A stretch of DNA of 64,000 bases from JBCDCB01 sp039182735 (lineage in GTDB: Bacteria; Planctomycetota; Phycisphaerae; Phycisphaerales; UBA1924): NCBI GenBank assembly GCA_039182735.1, contig JBCDCB010000009.1, positions 9,037-73,036 of the forward strand, given 5' to 3'. This document shows, in pieces, positions 24,106 through 33,158 of the stretch; position 1 is the first letter of the stretch; the number at the start of each line of letters is the position of its first letter. The notes beneath the pieces are model-generated. The model had not been told where the DNA came from, did not search any database, and worked only from the letters and a program-made list of their open reading frames with translations. Position numbers and translations under genes: made by a program.

Positions 24106-27104
24106 GAGCCCCCGCGATGCACGAGCGACCGTCGCGACCGCATCACGATCGGTCGCCCATCCAGCGGCGTGACATGGATGTTCGCCAGTGATGGATCGAT
24201 CGTGATGCCGGAGATGGCGACATCTGAAGTTCTCAATCGTGTCACCACGCCGAGATCGGACGGGGTGAGCACCGAGAGATACCCCTCGCCGTCACCCACA
24301 AGGATCGCTTCAGGATGGACGGCGAATGAGGTAATGGTCTTCGGCAAACGGGTGCGTTGCGTCTCGACGAAGCGTGCGCCGCGTCGCGTGAGCTGCAGAA
24401 CCGATCCATCGTTGCATCCAACCAAAATGGTCCGGCCAGGCCCTTTGCTCACCGCAGTGGGGCGCACGCCCGGGACTTCGATTCGCTCGCCGCCGTTCTC
24501 ACCAAGTGCCACAACTCGAACTGCTCCGCTTGCATCTGCGATGAGCAGCGTGCCGCGATCCATGAACTCAAAGTTGATCTCGGCGGGATCCATCCGCACG
24601 CGTTCGACGAGCGCGCCGCGCCCATCGACAATCATCACCGACCCGTCTTCGGCACGAAGGGCCGCGAACTCACCTTCAAACACGCGCGCGGCCGGTGCCT
24701 GCGGAGCCTGACCGACCGCCGCCACCAACGACCAGCGATCCGTATCGGTGTCCCGTTGTTCGATGTGATACGCATCTTCGATGGTACTTACTCGGCGGCT
24801 GCCGTCCGAGGACATCGCGACCACACGCGCCGCCGAGGGCTTGACGCGCGGCAACTCCCACAGCCGTGCGAAGCCGCCTTCGTCGATCAGAACGGTTCGA
24901 TCAGCGGCGCCGCGCAGGGTCACCGCACCCGTGATCCGGCCTGTGTGGCCCAGCAGCGTACGCAACGTGTCCGGTTGCTCGGAGATGCCGACCCTGAGCG
25001 CACCACCCGGAGTCGCCCACACGAGTTGCTCGTCAACTCGCAAGATCGCCGCGGCACCGAGGGGTACGTCCGGGCTCCTCGGCGCCAACATCTCAAGGGC
25101 GACTCTCGATTCCGCCGCGTGAGCCTCTGGGGGACTCGATGGCATCCCGCTCGGAACGCGAGCGAGCGGCGGCACAAGGGAGCAGTCCTCGCACTCGACG
25201 TCCACAGGTGCCGCGAGCGAGTTGGTTTGATCCAGCGGCAGGTACACATGGCGACGCCCGTCGATCTCGACGGCGACGCCGCGCGAGGTCGCAGCAAGAC
25301 CGGTGATTTCGTTCGGGGCTTCCCAGGCGTCAACAGTGCGCCCAGAGGCGAGATTGAGAAGGTGTAGATGGGTTGTGCTCGCCACCGCTGCGAGTTCGCT
25401 GTTCAACCGTGCCGCGAACCACGCATCGACGAGCGTTGTGTTTGACCAGACGGGGCTCAGTGCGGAGCGCGTCCGCCGCGTCACGCCATCGTCTGTGACC
25501 AGCAAAAACGACGCCGCATCGATGTCGGTCATCACGCGGATCGCGCCCGCGACGTGCGTCGAATCGAGCAGTCGAAGCCCGCCCGGTCGGACCTGCACGC
25601 GATGCAGCTTGCCCGAGCGATCGCCGATGAGCACGCTCGCCGGCCCCGCTTGGATCATGCCGGAGAGCCCCATCTCGCACAGCATGACGGCATCCAAAGA
25701 CTGATCCGTCGCGCCCGCCACGAAACACCACGCAAAGTCTCGGTGTTCGAAGGGCACCTGCTGAAGGAGGTTTACCGCGCTTGCCGCGTCGCTTCGGTCC
25801 AAAGCGTTGGCCGCCAGGTTGACCAGCGATGTCGAGTTCGAGCGAGCCCGCATCGACTCACTGGTTCGCGCGTTGGCGAGGGACACAACGGCGACGGCGG
25901 CGAGCGCAAGCATGGTGGGCACCACCACCGCGACGGAGGCAAACGCGACTCGGTGCCGCTGGACAAGCCTGGCGAGCTCGTAGAACAGCGACGCGGGGCG
26001 CGCCGAGACAGGGCGGCCTTCGAGATGCCGGTGAACGTCGAGCGCCAGAGCGGCAACGGTCGGATACCGATCATCGGGGTTCAACGCCGTCGCTCGTCGG
26101 CAGATCGCGTCAAGGTCCTTTGGGATCGCCCGCGATCCTCGCGCTGATCGGGCATGCGGGAGGATGCCGCGGGGAGAGGGCACCTGGTCCTGAGTGACGC
26201 GCGCAAGAAGGCGTGTCAACGGTTCTCCGCTCCGCCGCTTTCGTGCGGGGTTGTCTGTCAGCAACTCAAAGAGGAGCAGGCCGAGCGAGAAGACATCGGC
26301 GCGCGTATCCACGGGCTCTTCACCGAATGACGCCTGTTCCGGGCTCATGTATTCCGGTGTGCCGACGAGCTGGTGTTGCTGGGTGAAGTCTCTCTTGGCA
26401 GAACGCTCCATGGAACGGCCCACCCCGAAGTCGATGACCTTGACGCGGGGTTTGGTGTTCGTGCCATCCACGAGCACGTTGGCAGGCTTCAGGTCTCGAT
26501 GGATGACGAGGCGCGTGTGGGCAAACTGGAGCGCATCGCAGACCTGGAGGAAGAGACGGAGCCTCTCGCGAAGCCCAAGCGCGTTGGACTTGGCGAACAC
26601 CGTGATCGGCATCCCATCGATGAACTCGGTGATCAGGCAAGGCCGCCCATCCGGGAGGACTTCGTAGGTCAGGAGACGGCCGATGTTTTCGTGATCGAGT
26701 GCCGCGAGGAGCGTTGCTTCTCGCACCATGCGCACGCGCGCCTGGGCGCCCGCCAGCCGCTCGTGGAGGACCTTGACGGCCACGGTGCGGTTGAGCGGTT
26801 CGTCTTGAATCGCCCGGTAGACATCGCTGCTCCCGCCGCTGCCGATGAGCGCTCCCATGCGCAGGCCCGGGAGCCGAATCTCCTGCTCGCCCGACGCGTC
26901 GCACGCCTCGGTGCTCTTTGGCACCCACGCTTCAGACGGCAAGTCCGCGTATGGCAAGAGTCGAGCGAGTTCCTCGGCCAGCAGCGGGTCCGTTGAACGC
27001 AGCGAGTCGAGGAGTTCGGATCGCTCATGGTGATCCATGTCCAGCGCGCGCTCGAACGCTTCGGTCAACCGCTCATGATTCGATCGGTCAGTCATGCTCC
27101 TCAC
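24102..27104 (-). CDS. membrane Ser/Thr protein kinase with C-terminal propeller-like domain
   Basis: A 1000-residue kinase. The N-terminal 80 residues are helical. The kinase domain (about 82-370) is intact: Gly loop IGSGGSSDVYRA, invariant Lys 111 in VAVK, HRDLKPAN at 202-209, DFG at 225-227 and a TPEYMSPEQ activation segment. One membrane helix lies near 392-415. The outer part (430-1000) has irregular beta repeats resembling a WD40/PQQ-type propeller, likely a sensor. GTG 27104 or ATG 27095 starts the gene, overlapping the 3' end of the sigma gene. Planctomycetes often pair such kinases with ECF sigma factors, so it probably controls its partner. Confidence 0.9.
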   Translation of the reverse strand: MRSMTDRSNHERLTEAFERALDMDHHERSELLDSLRSTDPLLAEELARLLPYADLPSEAWVPKSTEACDASGEQEIRLPGLRMGALIGSGGSSDVYRAIQDEPLNRTVAVKVLHERLAGAQARVRMVREATLLAALDHENIGRLLTYEVLPDGRPCLITEFIDGMPITVFAKSNALGLRERLRLFLQVCDALQFAHTRLVIHRDLKPANVLVDGTNTKPRVKVIDFGVGRSMERSAKRDFTQQHQLVGTPEYMSPEQASFGEEPVDTRADVFSLGLLLFELLTDNPARKRRSGEPLTRLLARVTQDQVPSPRGILPHARSARGSRAIPKDLDAICRRATALNPDDRYPTVAALALDVHRHLEGRPVSARPASLFYELARLVQRHRVAFASVAVVVPTMLALAAVAVVSLANARTSESMRARSNSTSLVNLAANALDRSDAASAVNLLQQVPFEHRDFAWCFVAGATDQSLDAVMLCEMGLSGMIQAGPASVLIGDRSGKLHRVQVRPGGLRLLDSTHVAGAIRVMTDIDAASFLLVTDDGVTRRTRSALSPVWSNTTLVDAWFAARLNSELAAVASTTHLHLLNLASGRTVDAWEAPNEITGLAATSRGVAVEIDGRRHVYLPLDQTNSLAAPVDVECEDCSLVPPLARVPSGMPSSPPEAHAAESRVALEMLAPRSPDVPLGAAAILRVDEQLVWATPGGALRVGISEQPDTLRTLLGHTGRITGAVTLRGAADRTVLIDEGGFARLWELPRVKPSAARVVAMSSDGSRRVSTIEDAYHIEQRDTDTDRWSLVAAVGQAPQAPAARVFEGEFAALRAEDGSVMIVDGRGALVERVRMDPAEINFEFMDRGTLLIADASGAVRVVALGENGGERIEVPGVRPTAVSKGPGRTILVGCNDGSVLQLTRRGARFVETQRTRLPKTITSFAVHPEAILVGDGEGYLSVLTPSDLGVVTRLRTSDVAISGITIDPSLANIHVTPLDGRPIVMRSRRSLVHRGGS

Positions 27105-27543
27105 CCGGATGAGTCAAGCGGGCCATGAGCCAGGCGCGCCCGGTCTTCCACTTGAGTGTGACCTGTCGCTCAGAAACGTTCAGCACCGTCGCCGTCTCTG
27201 CGACCGTGAGGCCAGCCATGGCGCGCAGCTGAACGACTTGCGCCTGCAACGGCGACAGCGTCTCGAGCTCTTGCAGTGCCTCGTCCAGTTCGATGGGATC
27301 AATGGTGGGCGAGCCCTGGCTCAGCGAGTCCAGGTGCAGCACGACGCGAGTGGCACCGCCGCCGCGCTTGAACGCACGACGGGCTCGGGCTTCATCGATG
27401 AGCACTCGGCGAAGCGTGATCACCGCGGCGGCTCGAAACTCTGACTCCGATTGCCAGCCCCGCCGATGCTGAGAGAGGCGGAGATACGCCTCGTGGAGGA
27501 GCGCGGTGGGCTGAATGGTCTCGAGCTGCTGCTCGTCCTGCAT
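27088..27543 (-). CDS. ECF sigma factor (N-terminus possibly interrupted)
   Basis: The protein from ATG 27543 is 151 residues: the end of sigma region 2 (ETIQPTALLHEAYLRL), a linker, and region 4 with helix-turn-helix (LSPLQAQVVQLRAMAGLTVAETATVLNVSERQV, residues about 97-129). Usual relatives are about 180 residues and begin 30 residues earlier. Here the frame upstream of 27543 encodes just such residues (AEIYDEVRGLAHRF), back to ATG 27651, but codon four from that ATG is TAG (27640-27642). Either the shorter protein is used, a non-standard start is used, or the gene is damaged. It overlaps the kinase gene by 17 bases (8 if the kinase starts at ATG 27095). Confidence 0.8.
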   Translation of the reverse strand: MQDEQQLETIQPTALLHEAYLRLSQHRRGWQSESEFRAAAVITLRRVLIDEARARRAFKRGGGATRVVLHLDSLSQGSPTIDPIELDEALQELETLSPLQAQVVQLRAMAGLTVAETATVLNVSERQVTLKWKTGRAWLMARLTHPGEEHD

Positions 27544-27651
27544 AAATCTGTGGGCGAGTCCGCGGACCTCGTCATAAATCTCGGCGAACCAGCGAGCAGC
27601 AGACTCATCGTCCGGGTTCGACTCCCAGTGATCGGATGTCTATCCTGCCAT

Positions 27652-28095
27652 GTCGAGAGTCCCTGAACGCACTATACCCATCGGGTTTTCCTGCTGTTCG
27701 AAGGGTGTTGGGGTCAGGCCGAGTAAGCCTGACCGGCACAACGAAGCGGGCCTCGTGCGAAGTCGTTTCGACGCCGTCGAGCGACTCGTCTCGCGTGCAA
27801 CGTCGATGCTCGAGCACGCACTTGTGTGCTCGTCGAAGCGCTCGATCGATGTGTACCGCTGGCTTGATCGAGCGGCCCGAGCAAGTCGTCGCGCCCGTTG
27901 CGCTGCACGCGTCAGTACCCGCGTCCGCGGAACGCGATCATCATGACCTTTTGAGGCCTGACCACACGGGCACCGGATCGCCGGCGGTCTCGGCACGCGG
28001 GCTGGGTTCAGCAGGCTTGACGATGGGGTCAAGTCGCCGCGGTCGGCGGCGCCCATCGTTCTGTAAACACAGGGCTTGCGTCAAGAGTCGAGAAG
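27652..28095. other. intergenic region between the sigma gene and tRNA-Gln
   Basis: About 440 bases without a supportable gene; the plus-strand frame through here is a by-product that translates the tRNA antisense. A minus-strand TATAGT (27671-27676) could be the -10 element of the sigma gene, 20 bases before ATG 27651. A perfect 8-bp hairpin (GGTCAGGC 27712-27719 / GCCTGACC 27727-27734) lies further upstream. Nothing else was recognised. Confidence 0.45.
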
Positions 28096-28166
28096 TAGGG
28101 GATCCGAGATTTGAACTCGGACTAACTGAACCAGAATCAGCCGTGCTACCGTTACACCAATCCCCT
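28096..28166 (-). tRNA. tRNA-Gln (anticodon CUG)
   Basis: A full cloverleaf folds on the minus strand. The acceptor stem AGGGGAT/ATCCCCT (7 bp) runs from 28166 to 28097, the D stem is GTG/CAC, and the anticodon stem GCTGA/TCAGT encloses loop TTCTGGT with anticodon CTG. The T stem is CCGAG/CTCGG with loop TTCAAAT. The discriminator base is A and CCA is not encoded. A partial, degraded copy lies at 23022. Confidence 0.95.
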
Positions 28167-28261
28167 GTCACAGCGGCAATGCCAGCGCGACATCGTAGCG
28201 TGGGGGCGGGCATCGGCAAGTTTCTTGGGCGTCGCCAGCGTTCTCGGTCGTGCGGGTCGAT

Positions 28262-28534
28262 TCAGCCGTCTTGGCCTGGGCGGCGCATGGGCTTGGCGCG
28301 TCCATAGATGCTGCCGGGACGCGTCCGCTTGCCGCGGGTCGAGCGCGGCGCGTTGGGCGAGGGCTGCTGCGCCGGGCGACCCTGATCGCCGTTGGCACCG
28401 ATGTGAGCCTCGGGTTTCGGGTCGGTCGGCTCGTCCCCGCCCAATCGGCGGGTGCGGGCGTTGTCGATCGAGCGGTCGAGCTTCTTGAGAATGCTCTTGA
28501 CCTGATTGAACGTCTCGGGTGAAGTAGGGGACAT
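28262..28534 (-). CDS. small basic protein of unknown function
   Basis: A 90-residue protein starting at ATG 28534, which is preceded by GGAGAG. The first 35 residues form a likely amphipathic helix (FNQVKSILKKLDRSIDNART). The rest is low-complexity, rich in Pro, Arg and Gly and strongly basic (RGKRTRPGSIYGRAKPMRRPG), suggesting binding to nucleic acid or ribosome. No family was recognised. It lies between tRNA-Gln and the divergent ABC transporter operon. The long frame reading through it upstream is antisense to the binding-protein gene and is rejected. Confidence 0.55.
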   Translation of the reverse strand: MSPTSPETFNQVKSILKKLDRSIDNARTRRLGGDEPTDPKPEAHIGANGDQGRPAQQPSPNAPRSTRGKRTRPGSIYGRAKPMRRPGQDG

Positions 28535-28726
28535 CCGCTGCTCTCCGTCCGCGATCGAACGGGCGAGATCCGTCTCGCCCTCCGGTCCGGTATCGACGCC
28601 CGCCGCCCCATCCTGAACCGCAGTCAACCCGCCGCGTGTGCGCAACGCCCGGCGCGTTCCGTCTATGACGATTGGCGAAGCAGACAAGGCCCTGTAGACT
28701 CGCTCGACCCGCTTTGGAGCGTCCGC

Positions 28727-30607
28727 ATGCGCTGGATCATCCTGGGAATGCTCGCCTTCTGGGGTGCGCTGACCGCGTTCGCGTACCTCGTCGTCGCGCC
28801 GGACACCAGCGCTCGCGAAGACCTTGTGCGCGCGTACGCCGACGTCGCCGATCGTGGCGGCGTCACGAACATCCCGGGCATCGAACAACTCCCGCAGATC
28901 ATCGGTGTCGAGCCCGGCGAGTTGCTCGCGACCTTCGACACGATGAACGGGACCGACCGCGCCGCCGCGGTAGAACGTTTCAGCAGTTCGATCGGCCCAG
29001 GAGTCCTCGAGTCCATCCCGACCCTCGTCTGGTCCACCGACGACAACCCCGCGCGCGACGCGCAGTGCCACCTCTTCCGCGTGTGGCACCTCGAGACCTA
29101 CGGCGAGCCCATCGACATCGTCACTGACCCCAGCAACCGGGACATCACCAAGACCGTCGTCCAGTGCGTCGCCGGCGCCGGCCCGGACCTGATCGAGTCC
29201 TACGGGCCCGAGCAACTGCAGCAGCTCGTCGCTGCGGGCGTGGCGAAAGACGTCACCGAAGCGGCGAACGCTCGGAACTTCGGCGTCGATCGCGTCTTCC
29301 CGACCGCCGTGCCCTCCATGGCGATCGATCGCAGCGGGCAGGTGCGTCAGTACGCCTTCCCGTGCAACATCGGGTACACGGTGCTCTTTTATCACCGCGA
29401 CCTGTTTCAGGAAGCCGGCCTGCCCGAGCCGACGGGGCCGTGGTCGGTCGCGGAGATGCTCGAAGCGGCCCGCGTGCTGAGCCAGAACCCGGACTCCCCC
29501 GGTCGCCGGCGTGTCGGGATCATGAACCTCGGCGCGTGGGACATGGCCCTCGCCGCCGGTGCGTCCTTCTTCAACGAAGACGGCACGGCATCGCTTTACA
29601 ACTCGCCCGAAGCCATCGAGGCCTTCCGCGCCTTCCAGGACATGATGTACGTCGAGCGCGTGATGCCGACGCCCGCCGAGGCGGCGTCGATGGCCGCGTC
29701 CGGCGGTGCGAACATGAACATGGGCGCCGAGGCGGCTTCCGCCTCCGCCCTCTTCGCCTCCAAGGTCACCGCGATGTACGTGGGCGGACGCTGGGAGTAT
29801 GTCGCGACCGCCTCGCGCAACCGCGAGCGCGCGCTCGTGCCCGCGGCGCGACGCCGCATCGCCGAAATCGCGCGGGGCACCGAGGAGGGCGACGCCGAGC
29901 GATTCCCGGGTGAAGCGGAGGTGCTGCAGGCGGCGATCGAGTCGATGGGCAACGACAACTCGGATCTGCTCCGCCCCATGCCGCGCAACCAGATCGAGGC
30001 CCTCCGCGCCATCCTGACCGACGCCGACCGCGACCGCCTGATCGACATCGGCGTGACACACATCCCCACGATGACCGGGACGCCCTGGTACGCCGCCAAC
30101 GCGCGCGTCGCGATGGTCAACCGCGCGTCGCCCCGCGCCGAGTACGGCGAGCGCTTCCTCGAGTTCCTCGCCAGCGCCGCGTACAACGAGCAGATCAACG
30201 AGACATTCGACTCGATCTGCGGGGTCGTCGAGTACTGCATCGACGAGGACGGCATCAGCGGCCCCCCGGATCCGCTCCCCGGGCTCGAGGCCTTCGATTC
30301 GCAGATCTTCGTAGACGCCGCGCTGCTCTACGCGAACCCCGATCAGGTCTCGCCCTTCATCGGGCGCGCCCGCCAGGGCGTCCTCGCGGGCGAGGTCATG
30401 GAGTGGCTCCAGTCGAGGCTCGTCTCGCCCGCCGAGGCGGCGAAGATGGTCGAAGACCGACTCAACAAGCAGATCAGCGCGAACCTTGAGGGCGACGACC
30501 AGCTCCGCGCCACGTGGGAGTCGATCGTCGGCGTCGAGTTTCGACCGGGCGTGAACCTGCGCGAGCAGGTCGAAGCCGCGCAGGCCCGGGTCGGGGGCGC
30601 GTCATGA
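28727..30607 (+). CDS. ABC transporter substrate-binding protein (sugar type)
   Basis: First gene of a four-gene importer operon. It is a 626-residue exported protein with an N-terminal hydrophobic helix (residues 3-24) that lacks a lipobox and may act as an anchor. The fold resembles family 1 (maltose-type) binding proteins: the segment YAFPCNIGYTVLFYHRDLFQEAGLPEPTG and the later KVTAMYVGGRWEY are typical. It is longer than usual (about 430), with extra sequence at both ends. It overlaps the next gene by four bases (ATGA). The substrate is probably a carbohydrate, inferred from the family only. Confidence 0.88.
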   Translation: MRWIILGMLAFWGALTAFAYLVVAPDTSAREDLVRAYADVADRGGVTNIPGIEQLPQIIGVEPGELLATFDTMNGTDRAAAVERFSSSIGPGVLESIPTLVWSTDDNPARDAQCHLFRVWHLETYGEPIDIVTDPSNRDITKTVVQCVAGAGPDLIESYGPEQLQQLVAAGVAKDVTEAANARNFGVDRVFPTAVPSMAIDRSGQVRQYAFPCNIGYTVLFYHRDLFQEAGLPEPTGPWSVAEMLEAARVLSQNPDSPGRRRVGIMNLGAWDMALAAGASFFNEDGTASLYNSPEAIEAFRAFQDMMYVERVMPTPAEAASMAASGGANMNMGAEAASASALFASKVTAMYVGGRWEYVATASRNRERALVPAARRRIAEIARGTEEGDAERFPGEAEVLQAAIESMGNDNSDLLRPMPRNQIEALRAILTDADRDRLIDIGVTHIPTMTGTPWYAANARVAMVNRASPRAEYGERFLEFLASAAYNEQINETFDSICGVVEYCIDEDGISGPPDPLPGLEAFDSQIFVDAALLYANPDQVSPFIGRARQGVLAGEVMEWLQSRLVSPAEAAKMVEDRLNKQISANLEGDDQLRATWESIVGVEFRPGVNLREQVEAAQARVGGAS

Positions 30608-32268
30608 AGGTCGGCTCCGTCCGCAGACGCACACTCATCGCGCTCGCGTTCTTGCTGCCCAACCTGCTCGGGTTTCTGATCTTCACGGCGGGGCCGATCG
30701 TCTTCTCGCTCTACATGTCGCTCACCGACTGGTCGCTCACCAAGCACAACCAGTTCAGCGATCAGCCGCTGCAGTTCGTCGGCTTCGATAACTACGCCAA
30801 GATCCTGTGGGGCTCCGAGTCCGAGTTCTTCTGGGACTACTTCGAGAACACACTCTTCCTCATGATCGGCATCCCGATCTCGATCGCCGGCTCGCTCGTG
30901 CTCGCGATCATGCTCTCGACCAAGTGCACCCCGACCCGGCTCGGCTCGCGCCTCAAGAGCGCGCTGATCGCCGGCGGCGTCACGGTGCTCGCGTGCCTCG
31001 GCGCGTGGCTCGTCACCACGCCCACGATGGATCCGGCCTTCGCCGACGAGGCTGCGCGTGCCGTCATGTCCGATGAAACCGGGCTGACCGACCTCAGCGG
31101 GTTCCAGGTCGCCACGCTCCGCAGCCACGCCGCCATCCTCGCGGTCGCGGTGCTCGGCGGGCTCATCACCTTCGGGCTCGGGATTGGGCAGGTCTTCTTC
31201 CGCACGGTTTTCTATCTGCCCACGCTGCTCGCCGGCGTCGCGATGTTCCTGCTCTGGAAGACGCTCTACCGCCCGAAGGGCGGGCTCGTGAACGCGGTGC
31301 TCCAGCCCGTGCTCGACACGCTCGACGCGACCGTCGGCGCGGTGCCGCCGTTCATGTGGTATGCGCTGGGCGTCGTCATCTGGCTCATCACGCTCGCGCT
31401 CTGCGTCAAGCTCGTGCTCGTCGGGCTCGATCGGCTCAAGCACAACGAGGCCGGCATCGCCGCCTTCTGTGCGCGCCTCGGCATCGTCGCCACGCTCGGC
31501 GCGACCGGGTGGTTCGTCGGCTACTGGTCCGCCCAGCTCCCCGAGCGCGCCCTCCTGCCCACCGGGCTCGCCCCGATCACCGCCGCGCAGCTCGACAGCG
31601 TCTCCACCGATCTTCAGGCGCTCGCCAGCGGCGACGCCTCGCTCATCGCCGGCGCGATCGAGGAACTCAAGGCGATCGCCCCGGTCCCGGTCGAGCAAAC
31701 GGTGGAGTCGCTTGTCAAGCCCGCGACGGTCGCGGGTGTCGAGCTCGCGAGTCTCAGCCAAGCGGTGGAATCAAACGCCGGCGCATCGTTCGATGGTTAC
31801 ACCGCGGGCGAGGGCCTGCAGGCGCCCGAGTGGCTCATCTCGGCGACGTGGGCCAAGACCGCGCTCATCGTCATGGGCGTGTGGCTCGGGATCGGGGGCG
31901 GCAACATGCTGCTCTACCTTGCCGGGCTTTCCAACATCCCGCCCGAGCTCTACGAAGCGGCCTCCATCGACGGCGCCAGCGGGTGGCAACAGTTCATCCA
32001 CGTCACGTGGCCGCAGCTCGCGCCCACAACGTTCTTCATCGTCATCATGAGCACCATCGGCGGGCTGCAGGGCGGCTTCGAACAGGTCATGATCATGACC
32101 CAGGGCAAGGCCGACACCCGCGTGCTCGCGTACTACCAGTACGAACTCGCCTTCACCGATCAGTTCCAGCTCGGGCTCGCCTCCGCGGTCGGCTGGGTCA
32201 TGACGGGTTTCATCTTCGTCCTTACCGCCGTCAACTTCCGGCTCGGATCACAACTCACCAACGACTAA
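30604..32268 (+). CDS. ABC transporter permease (MalF-like) with large internal insertion
   Basis: Inner-membrane permease. ATG 30604 overlaps the binding-protein stop; the earlier in-frame start is rejected. At 554 residues it is nearly twice the usual length of this family. The N-terminal FLLPNLLGFLIF helix and the C-terminal EAASIDGASGWQQFIHVTWP loop that contacts the ATPase are normal. Between them there are additional hydrophobic segments and a long soluble insert (about residues 320-415, rich in Ala, Ser and Val). Its second-permease partner lies four bases downstream. Confidence 0.88.
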   Translation: MKVGSVRRRTLIALAFLLPNLLGFLIFTAGPIVFSLYMSLTDWSLTKHNQFSDQPLQFVGFDNYAKILWGSESEFFWDYFENTLFLMIGIPISIAGSLVLAIMLSTKCTPTRLGSRLKSALIAGGVTVLACLGAWLVTTPTMDPAFADEAARAVMSDETGLTDLSGFQVATLRSHAAILAVAVLGGLITFGLGIGQVFFRTVFYLPTLLAGVAMFLLWKTLYRPKGGLVNAVLQPVLDTLDATVGAVPPFMWYALGVVIWLITLALCVKLVLVGLDRLKHNEAGIAAFCARLGIVATLGATGWFVGYWSAQLPERALLPTGLAPITAAQLDSVSTDLQALASGDASLIAGAIEELKAIAPVPVEQTVESLVKPATVAGVELASLSQAVESNAGASFDGYTAGEGLQAPEWLISATWAKTALIVMGVWLGIGGGNMLLYLAGLSNIPPELYEAASIDGASGWQQFIHVTWPQLAPTTFFIVIMSTIGGLQGGFEQVMIMTQGKADTRVLAYYQYELAFTDQFQLGLASAVGWVMTGFIFVLTAVNFRLGSQLTND

Positions 32269-32271
32269 CCC

Positions 32272-33144
32272 ATGAGCAAGCAGCAGCTCGCCGCGAGCGA
32301 ACAACTCGATGTGGTCGGGCGCAAGCCCTTCCCGCTCGTGCGCGCGCTGGTCTTCGTCGGGCTCGTCCTGCTCGGCATCACCTTCGTCCTGCCCTTCGTC
32401 TGGCAGGTCCTCATCTCGGTCAGCAGCCTGACCGACGTGGACCTGCTCACACAGCTCGGCTACCCGCCGGACCTCAAGCCGGAGAACTACGGCGAAGTCT
32501 TCGAGAAGGTCGAGTTCGCTCGCTACTTCTTCAACTCCATCTTCATCGCCGGCTGGGCCACGCTCCTGCAGGTCATCACCTGCGCCATGGCCGCCTACGC
32601 CTTCGCGCGGCTCTCCTGGCCCGGGCGCGACAAGGTCTTCTTCCTCTACCTCGGCACCCTCATGGTCCCGGGCGTCGTCCTCATGGTCCCCAACTTCGTC
32701 ATCGTCCTGCGGCTCGGGATGTTCAACGACTACCTCGGGCTCATCATCCCCGCCGCCTTCAGCGCCTACGGCACGTTCCTGCTCCGCCAGTTCATGCTGA
32801 CGGTGCCCTCGTCGCTCGACGAGGCCGCCGCGATCGACGGCGCCAGCCACTGGCGCATCTTCACGCAGATCATGCTCCCGATGGCGCGCCCCGGGCTCAT
32901 CGTGCTGGCGATCTTCGCCTTTCTCTTCAATTACAACTCGTTCTTCTGGCCGCTCATCCTGATCAAGGACGACAACCTCCGCACGCTGCCCATCGGGCTG
33001 ATGGCCTTCGACAGCACCTACGGGCGCGACACGCCGCTCATCATGGCGGGCTCGCTCATGGCGATGATCCCGCCCATCATCGTCTTCCTCGTCCTCCAGA
33101 AGTACCTCGTGAAAGGCATCCAGCTCGGCGCCGTCAAGGGCTGA
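32272..33144 (+). CDS. ABC transporter permease (MalG-like)
   Basis: Second permease of the importer, 290 residues with about six membrane helices. The coupling loop EAAAIDGASHWRIFTQIMLP near residue 185 contacts the ATPase. LGMFNDYLGLIIPAAFSAYGTFLLRQ is family-typical. ATG 32272 starts four bases after the MalF-like gene. The C-terminus (LQKYLVKGIQLGAVKG) is the standard end of MalG-type proteins. Confidence 0.93.
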   Translation: MSKQQLAASEQLDVVGRKPFPLVRALVFVGLVLLGITFVLPFVWQVLISVSSLTDVDLLTQLGYPPDLKPENYGEVFEKVEFARYFFNSIFIAGWATLLQVITCAMAAYAFARLSWPGRDKVFFLYLGTLMVPGVVLMVPNFVIVLRLGMFNDYLGLIIPAAFSAYGTFLLRQFMLTVPSSLDEAAAIDGASHWRIFTQIMLPMARPGLIVLAIFAFLFNYNSFFWPLILIKDDNLRTLPIGLMAFDSTYGRDTPLIMAGSLMAMIPPIIVFLVLQKYLVKGIQLGAVKG

Positions 33145-33158
33145 GCCCGCACGCAACC

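Noticed and set aside
27636..28307. Plus-strand frame of 223 codons containing GDPRFELGLTEPESAV
   Set aside because: That string is the antisense translation of tRNA-Gln, a well-known annotation artefact. The rest has no features.
28535..30061. Long upstream extension of the small minus-strand gene at 28262
   Set aside because: It is antisense to the ABC binding-protein gene. ATG 28534 has its own GGAGAG signal.
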